In this document: positions 50,362 through 61,463 of the stretch, one piece after another | Numbering within the stretch: the first letter of the stretch is position 1 | How the letters are laid out: each line of letters begins with the position of its first letter | Program-made: the position numbers and the translations under genes | The notes under the pieces: generated by a model | Seen by the model: only the letters and a program-made list of their open reading frames with translations | What the model was told of the DNA's origin: nothing | Database searches by the model: none | Source of the DNA: Patellaria atrata CBS 101060 | Taxonomy: Eukaryota; Ascomycota; Dothideomycetes; Patellariales; Patellariaceae | Direction of reading: 5' to 3' | Length of the DNA: 64,000 nt | NCBI GenBank assembly: GCA_010093705.1 | Contig: MU006101.1 | Coordinates: forward strand, 1 to 64,000

Positions 50362-50474
50362 GGTCTTGTGGTCTAGCGGTATGATTCTCGCTTAGGGATA
50401 CCTAAGTTATAAATTTCACACTCTTCAAAAGGTGAATTTGCGAGAGGCCCCGCGTTCGAGTCGCGGCAAGACCC
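50362..50474 (+). tRNA. tRNA-Pro (anticodon AGG) with 41-nt intron
   Basis: The acceptor stem GGTCTTG pairs with CAAGACC near 50467-50473, with discriminator C. The D-arm is TGGTCTAGCGGTA. The anticodon stem CTCGC pairs with GCGAG, and the loop is TTAGGG|T with anticodon AGG. The intron (50398-50438) interrupts the loop one base after the anticodon, the canonical 37/38 position. The T-arm is CCGCG-TTCGAGT-CGCGG and includes the B box. Confidence 0.93.
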
Positions 50475-50685
50475 TGGAATTTTCCGTATTTTTGCTCCTA
50501 TATGCGTCGAAGTGAAGATATACTTTAACACAAAGAAGACTAAATCATCTACTTGCAGGATCTACGGGTAATATTAAGTCTTTTCATTTTTGGCGTGTTG
50601 TGGAAGGGATATTTCCCACGTCTAAAAGAGTTACCTTATACCCTCGCTCAAAGAATACACTCGGACATGACAGCATCTCCTCACA
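50475..50685. other. Short spacer tRNA / NADAR pseudogene
   Basis: About 210 bp with no supported feature. Confidence 0.4.
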
Positions 50686-51596
50686 TCATCGCTCCCTTTC
50701 CTGCTCCCCCTCATCTCTCTCCTCATCTCTCTCCTCACCTCTCTCCTCATCTCTCTCCTCATCTCTCTCCTCATCTCTCTCCTCATCTCTCTCCTCATCT
50801 CTCTCCTCATCTCTCTCCTCATCTCTCTCCTCATCCCCTTTCTCCTCCTTCTCCCCATCTACCTCCCCCTCCTTCCCTTTCCCCTTCCCACCCCCCTCCT
50901 CCTCCCTCAACCTCTCCCTAACCCTCATCAACGCCCTCCCCAACAGATTCAACCTCCACTCCTCCTCCCGTCCCCCAGCCTCCCCCTCTGCAAACCTAAT
51001 CACCAAAACCCTATCCCCCCTCGCCGCCTCCGCCAACACACTCTCGACGGTCCCCAACAGGATCCTCCTCGCGCCTTTGTTTTACGAGAACTCAGCTCAG
51101 TTCCCCCCCTCGGCGACTTTCTTCCTGAAGCCCGCCCACAAATACTCGCTGTACCCCCTGACCTGGCGCCCGAGCTTCTTGTGGGCGGCGGGATCGGACG
51201 TCGCGAGGATTTTGGCGGCGGTGGTGGCGTCGGAGAAGAAGAGCACTTTATTGAGCATTATGTAGTGTTCTGCGCAGGAGAAGTGGAGGATTTGGTTTGA
51301 GGAGGAGGAGGAGGAGGGGAGGGAAGAGGATCCGAGGAGGGAAGAGGCGTGAGGGATGGGGAGGCTGGAAGCGGCGACGCTGAAGGGGGAGCTGTTCCAT
51401 TAGTAAAAGACGCCGGTGTGCGGGTCGTTGGGGTAGTAGAAGAATAGGGGGGCCCGAGGTCTGCGGGGGTTTGTGTCTCGTTTTGCTTGCGCGCTTGGAG
51501 GGGTGTATGTTTGGATGTTGCGGGAGCTTTGGAGCTTGAGGCGGCTTGTTTGGCTTTTATGGCTGTGTGGGCTTTGGATTTCGGTTTTGGTGGCAT
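50686..51596 (-). pseudogene. Broken NADAR-domain gene
   Basis: NADAR proteins (YbiA/RibX relatives) are N-glycosidases that act on riboflavin intermediates or ADP-ribosyl groups. The N-terminal 50 codons are basic/Ala-rich (MPPKPKSKAHTAIKAKQAAS). The NADAR core lies in another frame: FFYYPNDPHTGVFY, WNSSPFSV, ILHFSCAEHY, NKVLFFSDATTAAKILATSD, KKLGRQVRGY and GARRILLGTVESVLAEAA. The gene has about four interruptions (a frame change and in-frame stops), several of the kind C-to-T changes would make, so I call it a pseudogene. Its 3' end is filled by a 12-bp minisatellite that reads as an EERD repeat. Upstream sequence after the last break stays open. Confidence 0.75.
50711..50835. repeat. 12-bp minisatellite, about 10 copies
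   Basis: The unit TCATCTCTCTCC is repeated about ten times, nearly perfect (one T-to-C variant). It is strongly pyrimidine on +. On - it encodes repeating E-E-R-D at the end of the broken NADAR gene. Confidence 0.9.
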
Positions 51597-52043
51597 GATA
51601 GTGCTTTAGTTGGGCGTATTTAGATCTGGCGAGTATGTCTGTATAGTAATATTCGTAAGGAAGCCGCCTTCGAAAATTATACCTAGTCCAGTCGGGTATT
51701 GCTCAGTACTAAAGTCGGTATGCGACGTGAGTTCGTATCGTCGGTACCAGAGTTCGAAAGCTGTTAGTGTTCCGCTTTACTTAGGAGCTTCGATTTCTTC
51801 ATGTGGGACGGGCGATTGGTATATTCACAAAAGATATTGTCCAAATTCCCTTGCCACGGAGGTTGCGCTGGGATTTAGTCCCGTCGAGCAGCACTCCGTA
51901 CCATGCAGCGTGAGATAAACTATGAATATCCAGCCATCATATACGTCGAAATGAAGGGTATCTCGAAAGCAGTGTGCGAGCATGGTTCCAACATTGAACA
52001 GTTCTACACCACGAAGCGGATCATTGAGCTGGAAACATCTTCG
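51597..52043. other. Intergenic NADAR pseudogene / HET gene
   Basis: About 450 bp; 3' side of the HET gene and 5' side of the NADAR pseudogene. Short + strand ORFs here lack recognisable features. Confidence 0.4.
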
Positions 52044-53975
52044 CTAGGTCAATGTAAATTCTTCGATTTCGCGCTCTTCCTCAAACCATTTACCGTCCAT
52101 GTAATCCCAAACGTAGACTTCACCAACGAGATCATAGCGACCATCGTTATAGAAACGAATAGCATGAGGAACATCCGCTCCGAGAAATATAACAATCTGA
52201 TCGTTCTCCTCGATATTTTGCGGACCTAGGCACAGGAGACCTTGGGAGGTTGCGAAAACCCTACGATCACTAGTGACATTCCACATACGCTCTAGATAGG
52301 CAGAAGCGTTCTGTGTTCACCACCCCTTAGGGTCATTATGACCAAGCGGTGCCTGGTTCAGACCCCGCAGCGCATTATATGACTGATACATTGTCTCTGT
52401 TGCATGGTATGCCTCTTGTTCTAAGACGCCACTCCACTCCGTATCAGCTATCGGGACTTTCCACACCGCTTCCAGACGTTCTTCATCAGACTCCCAGATA
52501 TCGGCGTTCAGCCTCGATAAACGCTCCACTTCCATAAACCACGCTGTAGCTCGGTTGATGGAATCTTCCCCGTCGTCTTTCCAGATATCGGTAACTTCAG
52601 CCACGTAGTCGAGGATAGAACCTTTTGGGTAAAGAATTTGATTGAGACCTTTGCCTGAGGATTCAAGAATCTCACATAGACCCCCGCCGCTGGCGTCAAA
52701 TTTGGAAAGTCTCGATATTGGTCTTATGAGTCGCATCGACCAGTCTGGAACCCAAGACGGCAGGTTTTCGAAGTTTTTAGGGAATTGACAGTATGAGAAG
52801 AGTCCAAAATCTTTGAGATTCATAAAGTATGCGAAGTCGAGATATACTAATTCCGTGCTCCGGGTGTAATTGGGCTCAATGGTGTCTAGTTTCAGGTCGC
52901 TAGATATTCCCAGGAGGGCATATATGTGGTCCCGCGGATTTGTAGCTTTAAGACCTGAATAAGTTGAGGTTCCCACACAGGTCGTCCCTAGCAAGTTCCG
53001 TAACGGTTGTTTTCCGTCGGCCAACTGCGCAATTACTGATAGCATGATGTGAGGGTGGACATTCAAAGATCTGCCTATCCAAGATTTTAGCTCTGTTAGA
53101 TGCGCGTCTGAGTATGGAGATTGCAATCTAGCATATTCCTTAAGGGCCCAGATTACCCTTTCAAAGTTACTTAGAGGTAGGTCAAGATTTCCGCACACAA
53201 TTATTATTTCACGGCCTAGAACTATCTCTTGTAGAACCCAACATCTTTCCCAGTACGGTCTCCGCGCTAGAGAGAATATCGGTTCCAAAGTGATCGGGTT
53301 AAATTCGCCGGAGCCATTGATATGTTTAGCAAGAACTTGCTCCCATGAATTATTCAGGAACTCCGCTCGATCATTAACATCCCCGTTAATAGCTACCATC
53401 ACGCCTTCACCACTCAGAGCTTCCCCGACAGCACGCAGGTCCATCATGGCAAGGTTACTCTCGTCAGCTTCTGGTCCTAGCCAGGAAATAACCATCTCTG
53501 CTCTCTCATAGATAAATCTCATCAACTGCACTTGTGCGCTCTTCTCCACTTCATCGGCTTGATTGATACATACCGCATCAACCCAGAGGCTAAGCGTCTT
53601 ATCATCTTCCTGGAGATGGTGGAGTGCGCTTGCCAAGTTTTCCGTAATGTAAAAGGGGCTGTTCATCAACCAGACCTTGTGCGTAAGGTCAGGTTTCCCC
53701 CAAACGTAGGAGAGCGCAGCATAAGCAAGGTCTCCACCGATCGATATCCTATTCATCAGACAATGAAGGGTGCCATCCTCGTCATTGGCATGTTTAGGGA
53801 GGAGTTGGATCAGACGGATTTCCCTCTTAGAGACATCGAGTGGGGAGTAGACAAAACGTGAACCGTGTTCAACTTCGACAGCTAGTTGCTCCTTATATAA
53901 TCGGACTTTTGCTTCATCACAGTTCCAAGCTATGCGGGCATAACTTGAGCTCCCGTTCCTGGTGGACCGCTCCAT
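52044..53975 (-). CDS. HET-domain (heterokaryon incompatibility) protein, apparently interrupted
   Basis: The HET domain is found in fungal nonself-recognition proteins. The main frame (53975-52317, 552 aa) has the three HET blocks: YAALSYVWGKP, LWVDAVCINQADEVEKSAQ and RPYWERCWVLQEI, followed by NPRDHIYALLGISSD and LPSWVPDWS. The same frame continues after its stop to 52044 with family-typical C-terminal sequence (RRVFATSQGLLCLGP, DQIVIFLGADVPHAIRF, GRYDLVGEVYVWDYMDGKW). I therefore read it as one gene with a single break, or a recently shortened allele, or an assembly error. No N-terminal partner domain is visible. It is divergent from a membrane protein gene at 54742. Confidence 0.85.
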
Positions 53976-54741
53976 ACTGCGTGAATTGAAATGTAAAGCT
54001 GATAAGTGAGTTCATGACGTGAAAAACTCATATGACGAGAACCTAAGGAGTATGATTTTCGATTCGAATTATTACAGTCTATCGTCCTTATATTTTCACG
54101 TACTCAAGATTGAATATAGGGCTGGGGGAGGAAGAGTGCATTATTGCGGAATCTAGCTTCCACATCATGCTGTTGTTGATAAGCCTCATAACGAACCTTT
54201 AGCCTCAGCTTTAGATACTATAAGAGGAAAACTTTTGGGAGCTGTTGACGATACGATCAGCTTGAGGTTCAGCAAGTTCAGCAAGTTCAGCTAGACAGTT
54301 GCCAAGCACTGTAATAGGGAACCTTTTTCATCTTTCGGACTTTAGAATTAGAATCTATACAGAAAAGTTGTAGGACGCTGTTTAGATACCTGAATGACTT
54401 TATGTAGAGGTAGGAAACTCATCTGATAATATTCTAGTAAGATAGACTTATATTTATTGTCCTACGGATCTTTTCTAATCTTTCAATATTCTGGATATTT
54501 AGTAGTCATTGTTGCAGGTTAAAACGTTATTCTCGTGGGGGTGGTCTCGGAGTCACGGCACTAACCGCACATCTAAGGTATCAACTAAAACTTGGATCTA
54601 AACTCAGACAAGAAGGCTGAAGCACACATGATGGCCGAGTCAACGTCATTCCTTTATACCTTTATTTCAGATTAAAGATGAGGATGTTCTCTTTCTCAAT
54701 CTAGGATCTAAGTTCTGGCTCAACTCGTTCACTGAGGCAAT
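53976..54741. promoter_or_regulatory. Divergent region HET / membrane protein
   Basis: 766 bp between divergent starts, with a short direct repeat of GTTCAGCAA near 54267-54292. Otherwise featureless. Confidence 0.4.
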
Positions 54742-55770
54742 ATGGCTCGCATGGCCTCCGAGGAGACCCTTCCTCTCCTCAGAGATGGTACCCTCCATAG
54801 AACTATGGGCGAGGAGAGCGAAAATGCTAAGGTCCGTGCCCTTAGAGCTTGTACTCTACTACCTCATATAGCATCTTCATCGAAGCTAATCTGTCTTCAG
54901 GCTAGAAATAAGGCATATAGGGGAGTTAGTAGTATTTACGGATTTTTCAGGAGCGGTATCTTTGCCTCAGATGCCACTACCTATGATCCAATCTATATGC
55001 TTTTGAATGCGGATGATCAGGAGGAGAAGGACGCATTAACCGAACAGTGGCGAGATTATAAGCTCAAAGAACTGAACTTCATCGGTGTCATGGTAAGAAA
55101 ATCGCTTGACTCCATCATACTTGGAACCTATTTGTAAGAGACGAGTAATCGGCAACAGTGGACTGACTGTCATCATTCTTGCCTCCATAACAGGCAGCCC
55201 TTCTTGCTGGTGTTTTGACCTCCACCGGGAGCTGGCCCCATCTTCTTCCAGCCGAGAGAGCGACGCCATGGCCAGCACGTACAGCATGGTTTTGCGGTCT
55301 TGTTCTTGCACTCACATCTATAACTACAGCCGCGGATCACTACATACGCTTATGTCGTCTCTCAACCCATCGTGATTCTATGGAACGTATCAGACAGTTG
55401 CTAAGCGGAATTAAAGTAAGGGAAGATAATGAAAGCCCTGGAGAGGTCAGACCGAAGCGACTCCAGATTTACATCTGGCAGCTCCCGGTGCTACTGCTTA
55501 CCGCTTCTGTTATCTGTATGATCTTGGGAATGCTTTTCCTTTGCTGGGCCGCTACGATTGAGAGATGGCCGGATGAGCCGTGGTTTGATGATAATGCTAG
55601 GGTGAGTCACCCGTCCATGCACACGTCCTAAATTTTGGACTCTACAGCTCATTACTGATATATTCAAGATTGCTCTTGCTGTCTCTATCGTCACAGCGGT
55701 GTGCGGCATGATCTTTATTGCTAGTCAAATCTCTTTATACCTCGAGGGAAATTCATGGGGCCCTCTGTAA
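54742..55770 (+). CDS. Hypothetical four-pass membrane protein
   Basis: Exons 54742-54831, 54901-55092, 55194-55601 and 55669-55770 give 263 aa. The first intron is 69 nt (GTCCGT donor, CTAAT before the acceptor) and lies in frame, so its retention would add 23 residues. The cytosolic N half has YGFFRSG, DPIYMLLNADDQEEKDALTE and WRDYKLKELNFIGVM. Hydrophobic segments: GVMAALLAGVLTSTGSW; WFCGLVLALTSITTAADHYI; LPVLLLTASVICMILGMLFL; and IALAVSIVTAVCGMIFIASQ. I do not know the family. Head-to-head placement with a HET gene is suggestive of a shared locus but proves nothing. Confidence 0.65.
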
Positions 55771-58700
55771 GCTACAGACAGTTAGAAATTGACTCCTCAA
55801 GGCCTAAAGAGAACCCATGCACGGGAAAATACCTCCGACACTGGTACCAGATTGGATAGAGAAATCTACGTAGTTCAACTAATTAATAACGTTTGTATTG
55901 CGAGGTTGTTTGAAGAAATGCATTTATAGAACCGACATCTACCTCATTTCCCACATGTCTTCTGCGTGGTATACCCCTTTCATAAGTAGGTCCGCAGAAC
56001 GCAACTTTGTTCCATTACAAAATTTCCGATCATCATCTCTTTCCCAATCACGCCTTGCTAAAAGATTCCGGGCACACTCTTTTCGAAAGGACGGAATCGA
56101 CTTGAGGGAAGATTAATAACGTACCCGGAATTATGCGCAGTCCGTAGCCCTTAGCCTATCTCACGCTATATCATAACCTCACATCATGGTATTTCTGTCA
56201 TTTCTCTAGTTTAACATGCTTCACAATGCTGCTTAATCACTCAATATCGTTCTACTGAGAACTTATTAATCGGATATCTATTCATTATCGCCCGGTGCGT
56301 CACTAACACCAGAAGGGCTGCTGTAGCCCCTATTTTACTATCGTTTTAGGTAATCTGTTTACAATCGCCAAAGACAGGTTTTAAAAATGTAACCAACATA
56401 GGAATCACTTTCAATACTCGACGTTAAAACCAGGCTAAATCCTCACTTCTCTAACGAGTGTTCACTCTTCTTTTACAGTTGTCTCGAAAAGAGGTCGTAA
56501 CACTTCATCGGACTACCTATTTAAGTAACATGTTTACAACCATCGAGGACGTTCGACAAAAATTCAATCACGTTTCCCGTTTAGGTAGTCCTACCACGTG
56601 TCGCGTTTTCGTGGTCCTAGTCCGTTATATCATCTTGCTACCTATTTGTTTACGCCATTTCTTTCACATCAACTCTATACGCTTTGGACAAGGACATCGA
56701 AAGGATACCTAAAAATTGCCTAATTCAGCGCATTATATGCGCCAAGGGAGCTCTACCCCCCTTTCCGTCTCTCCGGTACTACACACGGATCACATGCATT
56801 CCGTCGCGTTGACGCTCTTCTCACGTGCTCACTCACACACGCGGTACGCCTACCCAAGGGCTTAAGCATAGATACCTTATATACCCCAAAGCGGAAACCG
56901 CTTAGATCTCATCCAACGTAACAGTAGACTCTCCCCTTGAAAGGTGATCACGCGTTTGGACCCTATTCACGTACCTCGTGTCCGTCGATCACGTACCTCG
57001 CGTCCGTCGATCTCGACAGTGTAAACAGTCCCCATGAGGGGCCAATTTTTTGGAGCTTTATCAAAATGTTCGCCCTCCTTGGTAGCGGATACTAGACCCC
57101 TATCACATGTCAGTGTATCACGAGTGCGGCCTTATTCAGTTATTCACAACCTCCCAGGACGCTAGTGACCTCAACGACGGTACTTTACCTGTCATGATGA
57201 GCACCCCCCGGCAAAAGCCTTACCACGCTGGAATCCGCCCTTCCCCGCTGGGACCACGTGTCTGAAACTACTCCTACACTTCGCCCCTCCTCATGTCGAT
57301 GAGATTACCGCTTTGAAGAGTATGTGTACTACCACGGACCTTCGATGACACTCAGTACCCCATGTGATTTTCATTCTAGTCGGGGTTACCACGGCAGCCC
57401 TGCTTGGACGACGTGCGCGGGAGATGTTGGTACTTTGGGACCGGTTTGGCATTTACTGTTATTTTGGTGGTGTCTTTTCTTTTCTTTCCTGGATGTTCGA
57501 AGGAGTTCTGACGACTTTGGCAAAGGCTAGGGGAACTGAGAGGTAAAGTCTCCCGAGGAAGCTACGCGTATGTGTCGTGAGATTCATGGATATCGTATCT
57601 ATGCCCGGTGGAGCTTTTTGAAAGACAGTTCTACTTTTACGCATCAAACATTGGTTTTCAGGAGCGGGTACCTTGTTTACCCCTGTTGCTGTTCAGAATG
57701 TAACATGACTTGTATGAAATGACTGGGGCTGGACGAAAAGGACTGATTGAATGGAATGACTGGACTGGATGGACTTCTATCGTAGGTGTACAAAAAAAAG
57801 TCAAACACTGCACTGTATACCAAGGGGTTCAAGACCCTTCACAACCATAATCCACCAGCGTATCCATAGCAACCGTACAGGGGCGTGACAAGGTGTCGAA
57901 TATGATAGAGGAGATGCGACCTTGTGTCATCACTTGAACTCTCCGCCTCTTAACCCTTCTCACATATCTTGATCGAGACATCTTCCTAAATTCCTATTGA
58001 GTGCTAGCAAACAGTTCCGTAAGCACCCTTACAACCCTAACTAACCACCAGAGACGAAAAGGGAAGTAACAACCTAAGCATACCTTCCATCACCTTCCCC
58101 ATATTCCTCGTACGAACACCTCAGTCCTGCATCCAGACAGAGGGAAAGCGCCCACCATACCTCCTCCCTCAATTGCCAACCTGTCCAATGGAAGGTACCT
58201 CATTTCTTTCCTAACCTACCTAAGACCTACCAAAACCCCAACCATCCCAAACTCCACCACGATCGTCCGCGGTAAACAGTCACACCACCCCTCAGGTTTC
58301 TCAACAACGATACTATCCTCGCAGATGAGGTACCGTATTGCATCAGCACCTCATCTATTCACCTCACCCCTGTTGCCCCGGACGATGAAACCCTTCACCA
58401 AACCCCACAAAACGACAAATATGAACGAGTGGTCTCCTCCAGCACTACCTTACCGTCTCCTCGTCCGAGCGCAGGCGGCCGATCTCACGGCCGCGAGAAG
58501 CGAACGTAAAAGATAAAGTAACAAGGCCAGCATCCGGATCAGCGAGAGAGTATAAGGTTCGTATGTGAGATCAGCACGATAAGGTAAATGTTAATCTACG
58601 CATACCCGGTAAACTTCGGCTCTGGCGACGACTTGCCTCATCCTACCTGATCCTGACCACGTCTTGAGTAGACATGCCAAACTTCCAAACTTCAAGACAC

Positions 58701-59555
58701 TACCTCGAGGGAAGGAAGGGAGTGAACCGGTATCCAGATCTGCAAGCCGTGATTACCTTACCTCGCTCATCGCTCGTCAGACCACGCTCCCGTCACCCAT
58801 ATACACACCCCCCAAAAACGATCATCTCAAGCTCACATACAGTACCATCCACACCCTCAGCAATCGCAATATAGATAAGCTTATCTCGTTTTCGCTAGTC
58901 CGCTCGCTATGAACGCATGCCACTACCTTTACTCTATCCCGTCGTGCCTCCGAAAACCCCAAAAAAGTGCCGGAGACACAAAACAAGGTCCGACATGAGA
59001 AGAAAAGGTGACGATGTCGTGACCTAATAAGCTAGTGGTGTGAGCTTGTTTCGAGTAGAATGTCAGAGATTCCAAAACAAGGAAACCTAAGCCTCTTAAT
59101 CTTACCGCATTGGGAAAACATGCACGTGATACGATTACGGATACAATATGTCAACACAAAGGTAAAAGGGGGTTTGTGCAACTATCTTTTGTATTGAAGA
59201 TTAGCTACATGCAATAAAATACCAAGTTCACTTTAAACTCCAAAAGGAAAGTGATTTGAGTGGGTAAAATCTTTATTCGACCGATGTTCTATATCGTCCC
59301 ATCGTCTAACAAGATTACGAGTCTGGCTGATGATCCCCTGATCCCTCTTCCCTTAACTTTCTCATATGATGAAACTGAAATACAAGCTTTCCTCGACGCC
59401 CCTTTCCACATGAGTGGGTGGATAAGTGAGATTAACGCCAGGAAAGCCGTCCGAAACAGAAACCCAGAACCCAAATCAATCTAGTACTACAAGCCAGAAA
59501 GTTAAGGGGGAAGAGGGGCCTTCCGTATAAAGAAAGGAACAGGGGAGATGCTAGA
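55771..59555. other. 3.8-kb interval without clear genes
   Basis: It lies between the converging membrane protein and kinase genes. It contains a 22-bp direct repeat (56968-57011), pyrimidine-rich stretches at 58000-58900, and one small hydrophobic frame near 57352-57546. No longer ORF, tRNA or transposon end is visible. It is much longer than other convergent intervals in the window (about 300-900 bp). Confidence 0.5.
56968..57011. repeat. 22-bp direct tandem repeat, two copies
   Basis: CACGTACCTCGTGTCCGTCGAT-type unit, immediately repeated with one base difference. Each copy includes ACGTACCTCG. Confidence 0.85.
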
Positions 59556-61463
59556 CTACAAGTGGAGGTCATTCCAACCTCCAACCCACTCAATATCACC
59601 GACATCATCACCGCTGTTGTGATGATCGTGTTGACGCCAATCCTTGCTCAAATTCCATTCCTGATTCCGTGCCCAAACGCCAGAGTGATTCCCATGGTGA
59701 AATCCAATTCCATCTTTTCGCTTCCAACTTCCCGTCTTACTACGCTTCCTGCTTGTCTGACTTGGTGATTGAATCATGGGCGCACTTGCTGTCTGAGTAT
59801 TCTTGGCACGGCGCCTATCACCCAACGCAGCCCACTTATCCATGAGAGTCTTCTTGGATGGAGGTGAGTAGCGAGGGACGACAGCATGATGTTCCTCAAA
59901 GATGAATCCAGTGTGTTCACTTACGTGATTATCAGCCTTGGGGACAGGTTTTGGGCTCGTGTTCCTGCTGTTGACGATAGGATTCTTCAGCTCCACAAGT
60001 CCATTGCGTCCACTGGAGTGAGCAGTGTTGGTTGGGTTGCGACTGAGAACAGGCTCCGTGGTTTCCTCGGTATGGATACCAAACACATTCTCGGACTCAA
60101 TGACGGCGTGCATCTCTTCCTCTTCTTCGTCCCAAAGATCGCTCCAACTCTTGGACACGAGCTCTCGCTTCTTCCCGAAACCGGAAGCGAAACTTGGAAG
60201 CCTCTTGGACATCGAAACCGGAAGAGAGCCAGCGATAGGCATGGGTTTGGAACGAGTGATCTTGGAAACCTGGGGTGCTTGGAAGTGCACAGACTTGTAG
60301 GAGACACCAAGCCCAGAATCGACAAACGATGCCAACGAAGCGTTGTCAGGCTTGACATGGAACCAACCTTCAGAATGCTCGGAACCTGCAAAGATGTCTT
60401 CAGGGTAGCGTTCTGTGTCGGGGATGACAGACAATTGACGGACAGGTAGAGGAGGGCTCATGGCCAATGCTTTCGCCCATGGGAATGAGCCATTTGGTTC
60501 GACCTGTGGATTGGACACCGAAGGAGTTCGAAGAGGTTCACGGTTAGCAGTAGCAGGAACTACATGGTGATCATCAGCGCAGCAGAACTCATCAAGAGAC
60601 TCGTCATCAGTAGTGAATCCGATGACACGGTCGAGAGCTTCGCGAACTGCGCGTAACGAACGCTTGGAGGGATCAATAACAAGGCAGTGATCCAAAACCT
60701 CAAACGTATCTTGAGACATATTCGGGAAAACATCGAACAGGGTCTGCCTATCTCCAGCGAAATCGGCGAAGAGCGGGTCTGAGAGAGTCGGGGTAGTGAA
60801 GGGATTCCTAGAGAACAATACATTTAGAAGACAGATACCGATGGCCCAGATATCTGCTTCGGCGGGTGAGTAGCCGCTGGTTGACGGGTCGTATTGCTCA
60901 GGAGCCATATAACGATCACTACCGACAGCAGCTTCGTAAGACCAGTGATCTCTAGTGGCAAGGCCAAAATCACCAAGTTTCATGGAACCTGACTGGGTCA
61001 AGAAGATATTCTCTGGTTTGATGTCGCGGTGGGCGATGCCTTGAGTATGGAGAAACTCAACGGCATCGACCAGCTGGAACATGAATTCTCGAACGTGTTC
61101 GGTCTCCAAAGGACCTTTTCCAAGACGAATAGCTTCGTAAAGATCGCCGTTGGAACAGAACTCGAGGACAAGATAGACATGATTGGCCGTTTCGAAGGAA
61201 TGGATGAGATTGACAATATTCGGATGGTTCCTGATCGCGAGATGGATAGACAACTCCTCTGACTGGTCGTCGATAGCAAATGCAGAGGGACAGATATTCT
61301 CGGCGGTGTTCTTGGTCAAGCACTTGAGAGCGACGGATTCACCGGTAGCTAAATCCTTTGCCATGAACACCATGCCGAAAGATCCATGGTTAAGAGGAGA
61401 GATTGTCTCGAATCGGCCATCTAGCACTGCACCTTTAACGAAATTGTTTCGCATGCAATCCAT
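59556..61463 (-). CDS. Serine/threonine protein kinase, Ran1/Ksp1 type
   Basis: A single 635-aa frame. Kinase domain at about residues 15-285: GSFGMVFMA (Gly loop), VALKCL with the ATP-binding Lys, HRDIKPENIF catalytic loop, LGDFGLAT, and GSDRYMAPEQ. The combination of a degenerate N-terminal lobe insert and the AVGSDRYMAPEQYDP activation segment resembles fungal Ran1/Pat1 (meiosis repressor) and Ksp1 (TORC1-linked, filamentous growth, autophagy). The C-terminal 350 residues are disordered, Ser/Pro-rich, with an acidic run (LWDEEEEEM) and a Trp/His/Gly-rich end. All catalytic residues look intact. Which of the two roles applies is not decidable here. Confidence 0.88.
   Translation of the reverse strand: MDCMRNNFVKGAVLDGRFETISPLNHGSFGMVFMAKDLATGESVALKCLTKNTAENICPSAFAIDDQSEELSIHLAIRNHPNIVNLIHSFETANHVYLVLEFCSNGDLYEAIRLGKGPLETEHVREFMFQLVDAVEFLHTQGIAHRDIKPENIFLTQSGSMKLGDFGLATRDHWSYEAAVGSDRYMAPEQYDPSTSGYSPAEADIWAIGICLLNVLFSRNPFTTPTLSDPLFADFAGDRQTLFDVFPNMSQDTFEVLDHCLVIDPSKRSLRAVREALDRVIGFTTDDESLDEFCCADDHHVVPATANREPLRTPSVSNPQVEPNGSFPWAKALAMSPPLPVRQLSVIPDTERYPEDIFAGSEHSEGWFHVKPDNASLASFVDSGLGVSYKSVHFQAPQVSKITRSKPMPIAGSLPVSMSKRLPSFASGFGKKRELVSKSWSDLWDEEEEEMHAVIESENVFGIHTEETTEPVLSRNPTNTAHSSGRNGLVELKNPIVNSRNTSPKPVPKADNHVSEHTGFIFEEHHAVVPRYSPPSKKTLMDKWAALGDRRRAKNTQTASAPMIQSPSQTSRKRSKTGSWKRKDGIGFHHGNHSGVWARNQEWNLSKDWRQHDHHNSGDDVGDIEWVGGWNDLHL

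Noticed and set aside
58000-58920. Short + strand ORFs in the pyrimidine-rich stretch
   Set aside because: Low-complexity composition, no conserved motifs and no consistent exon structure.
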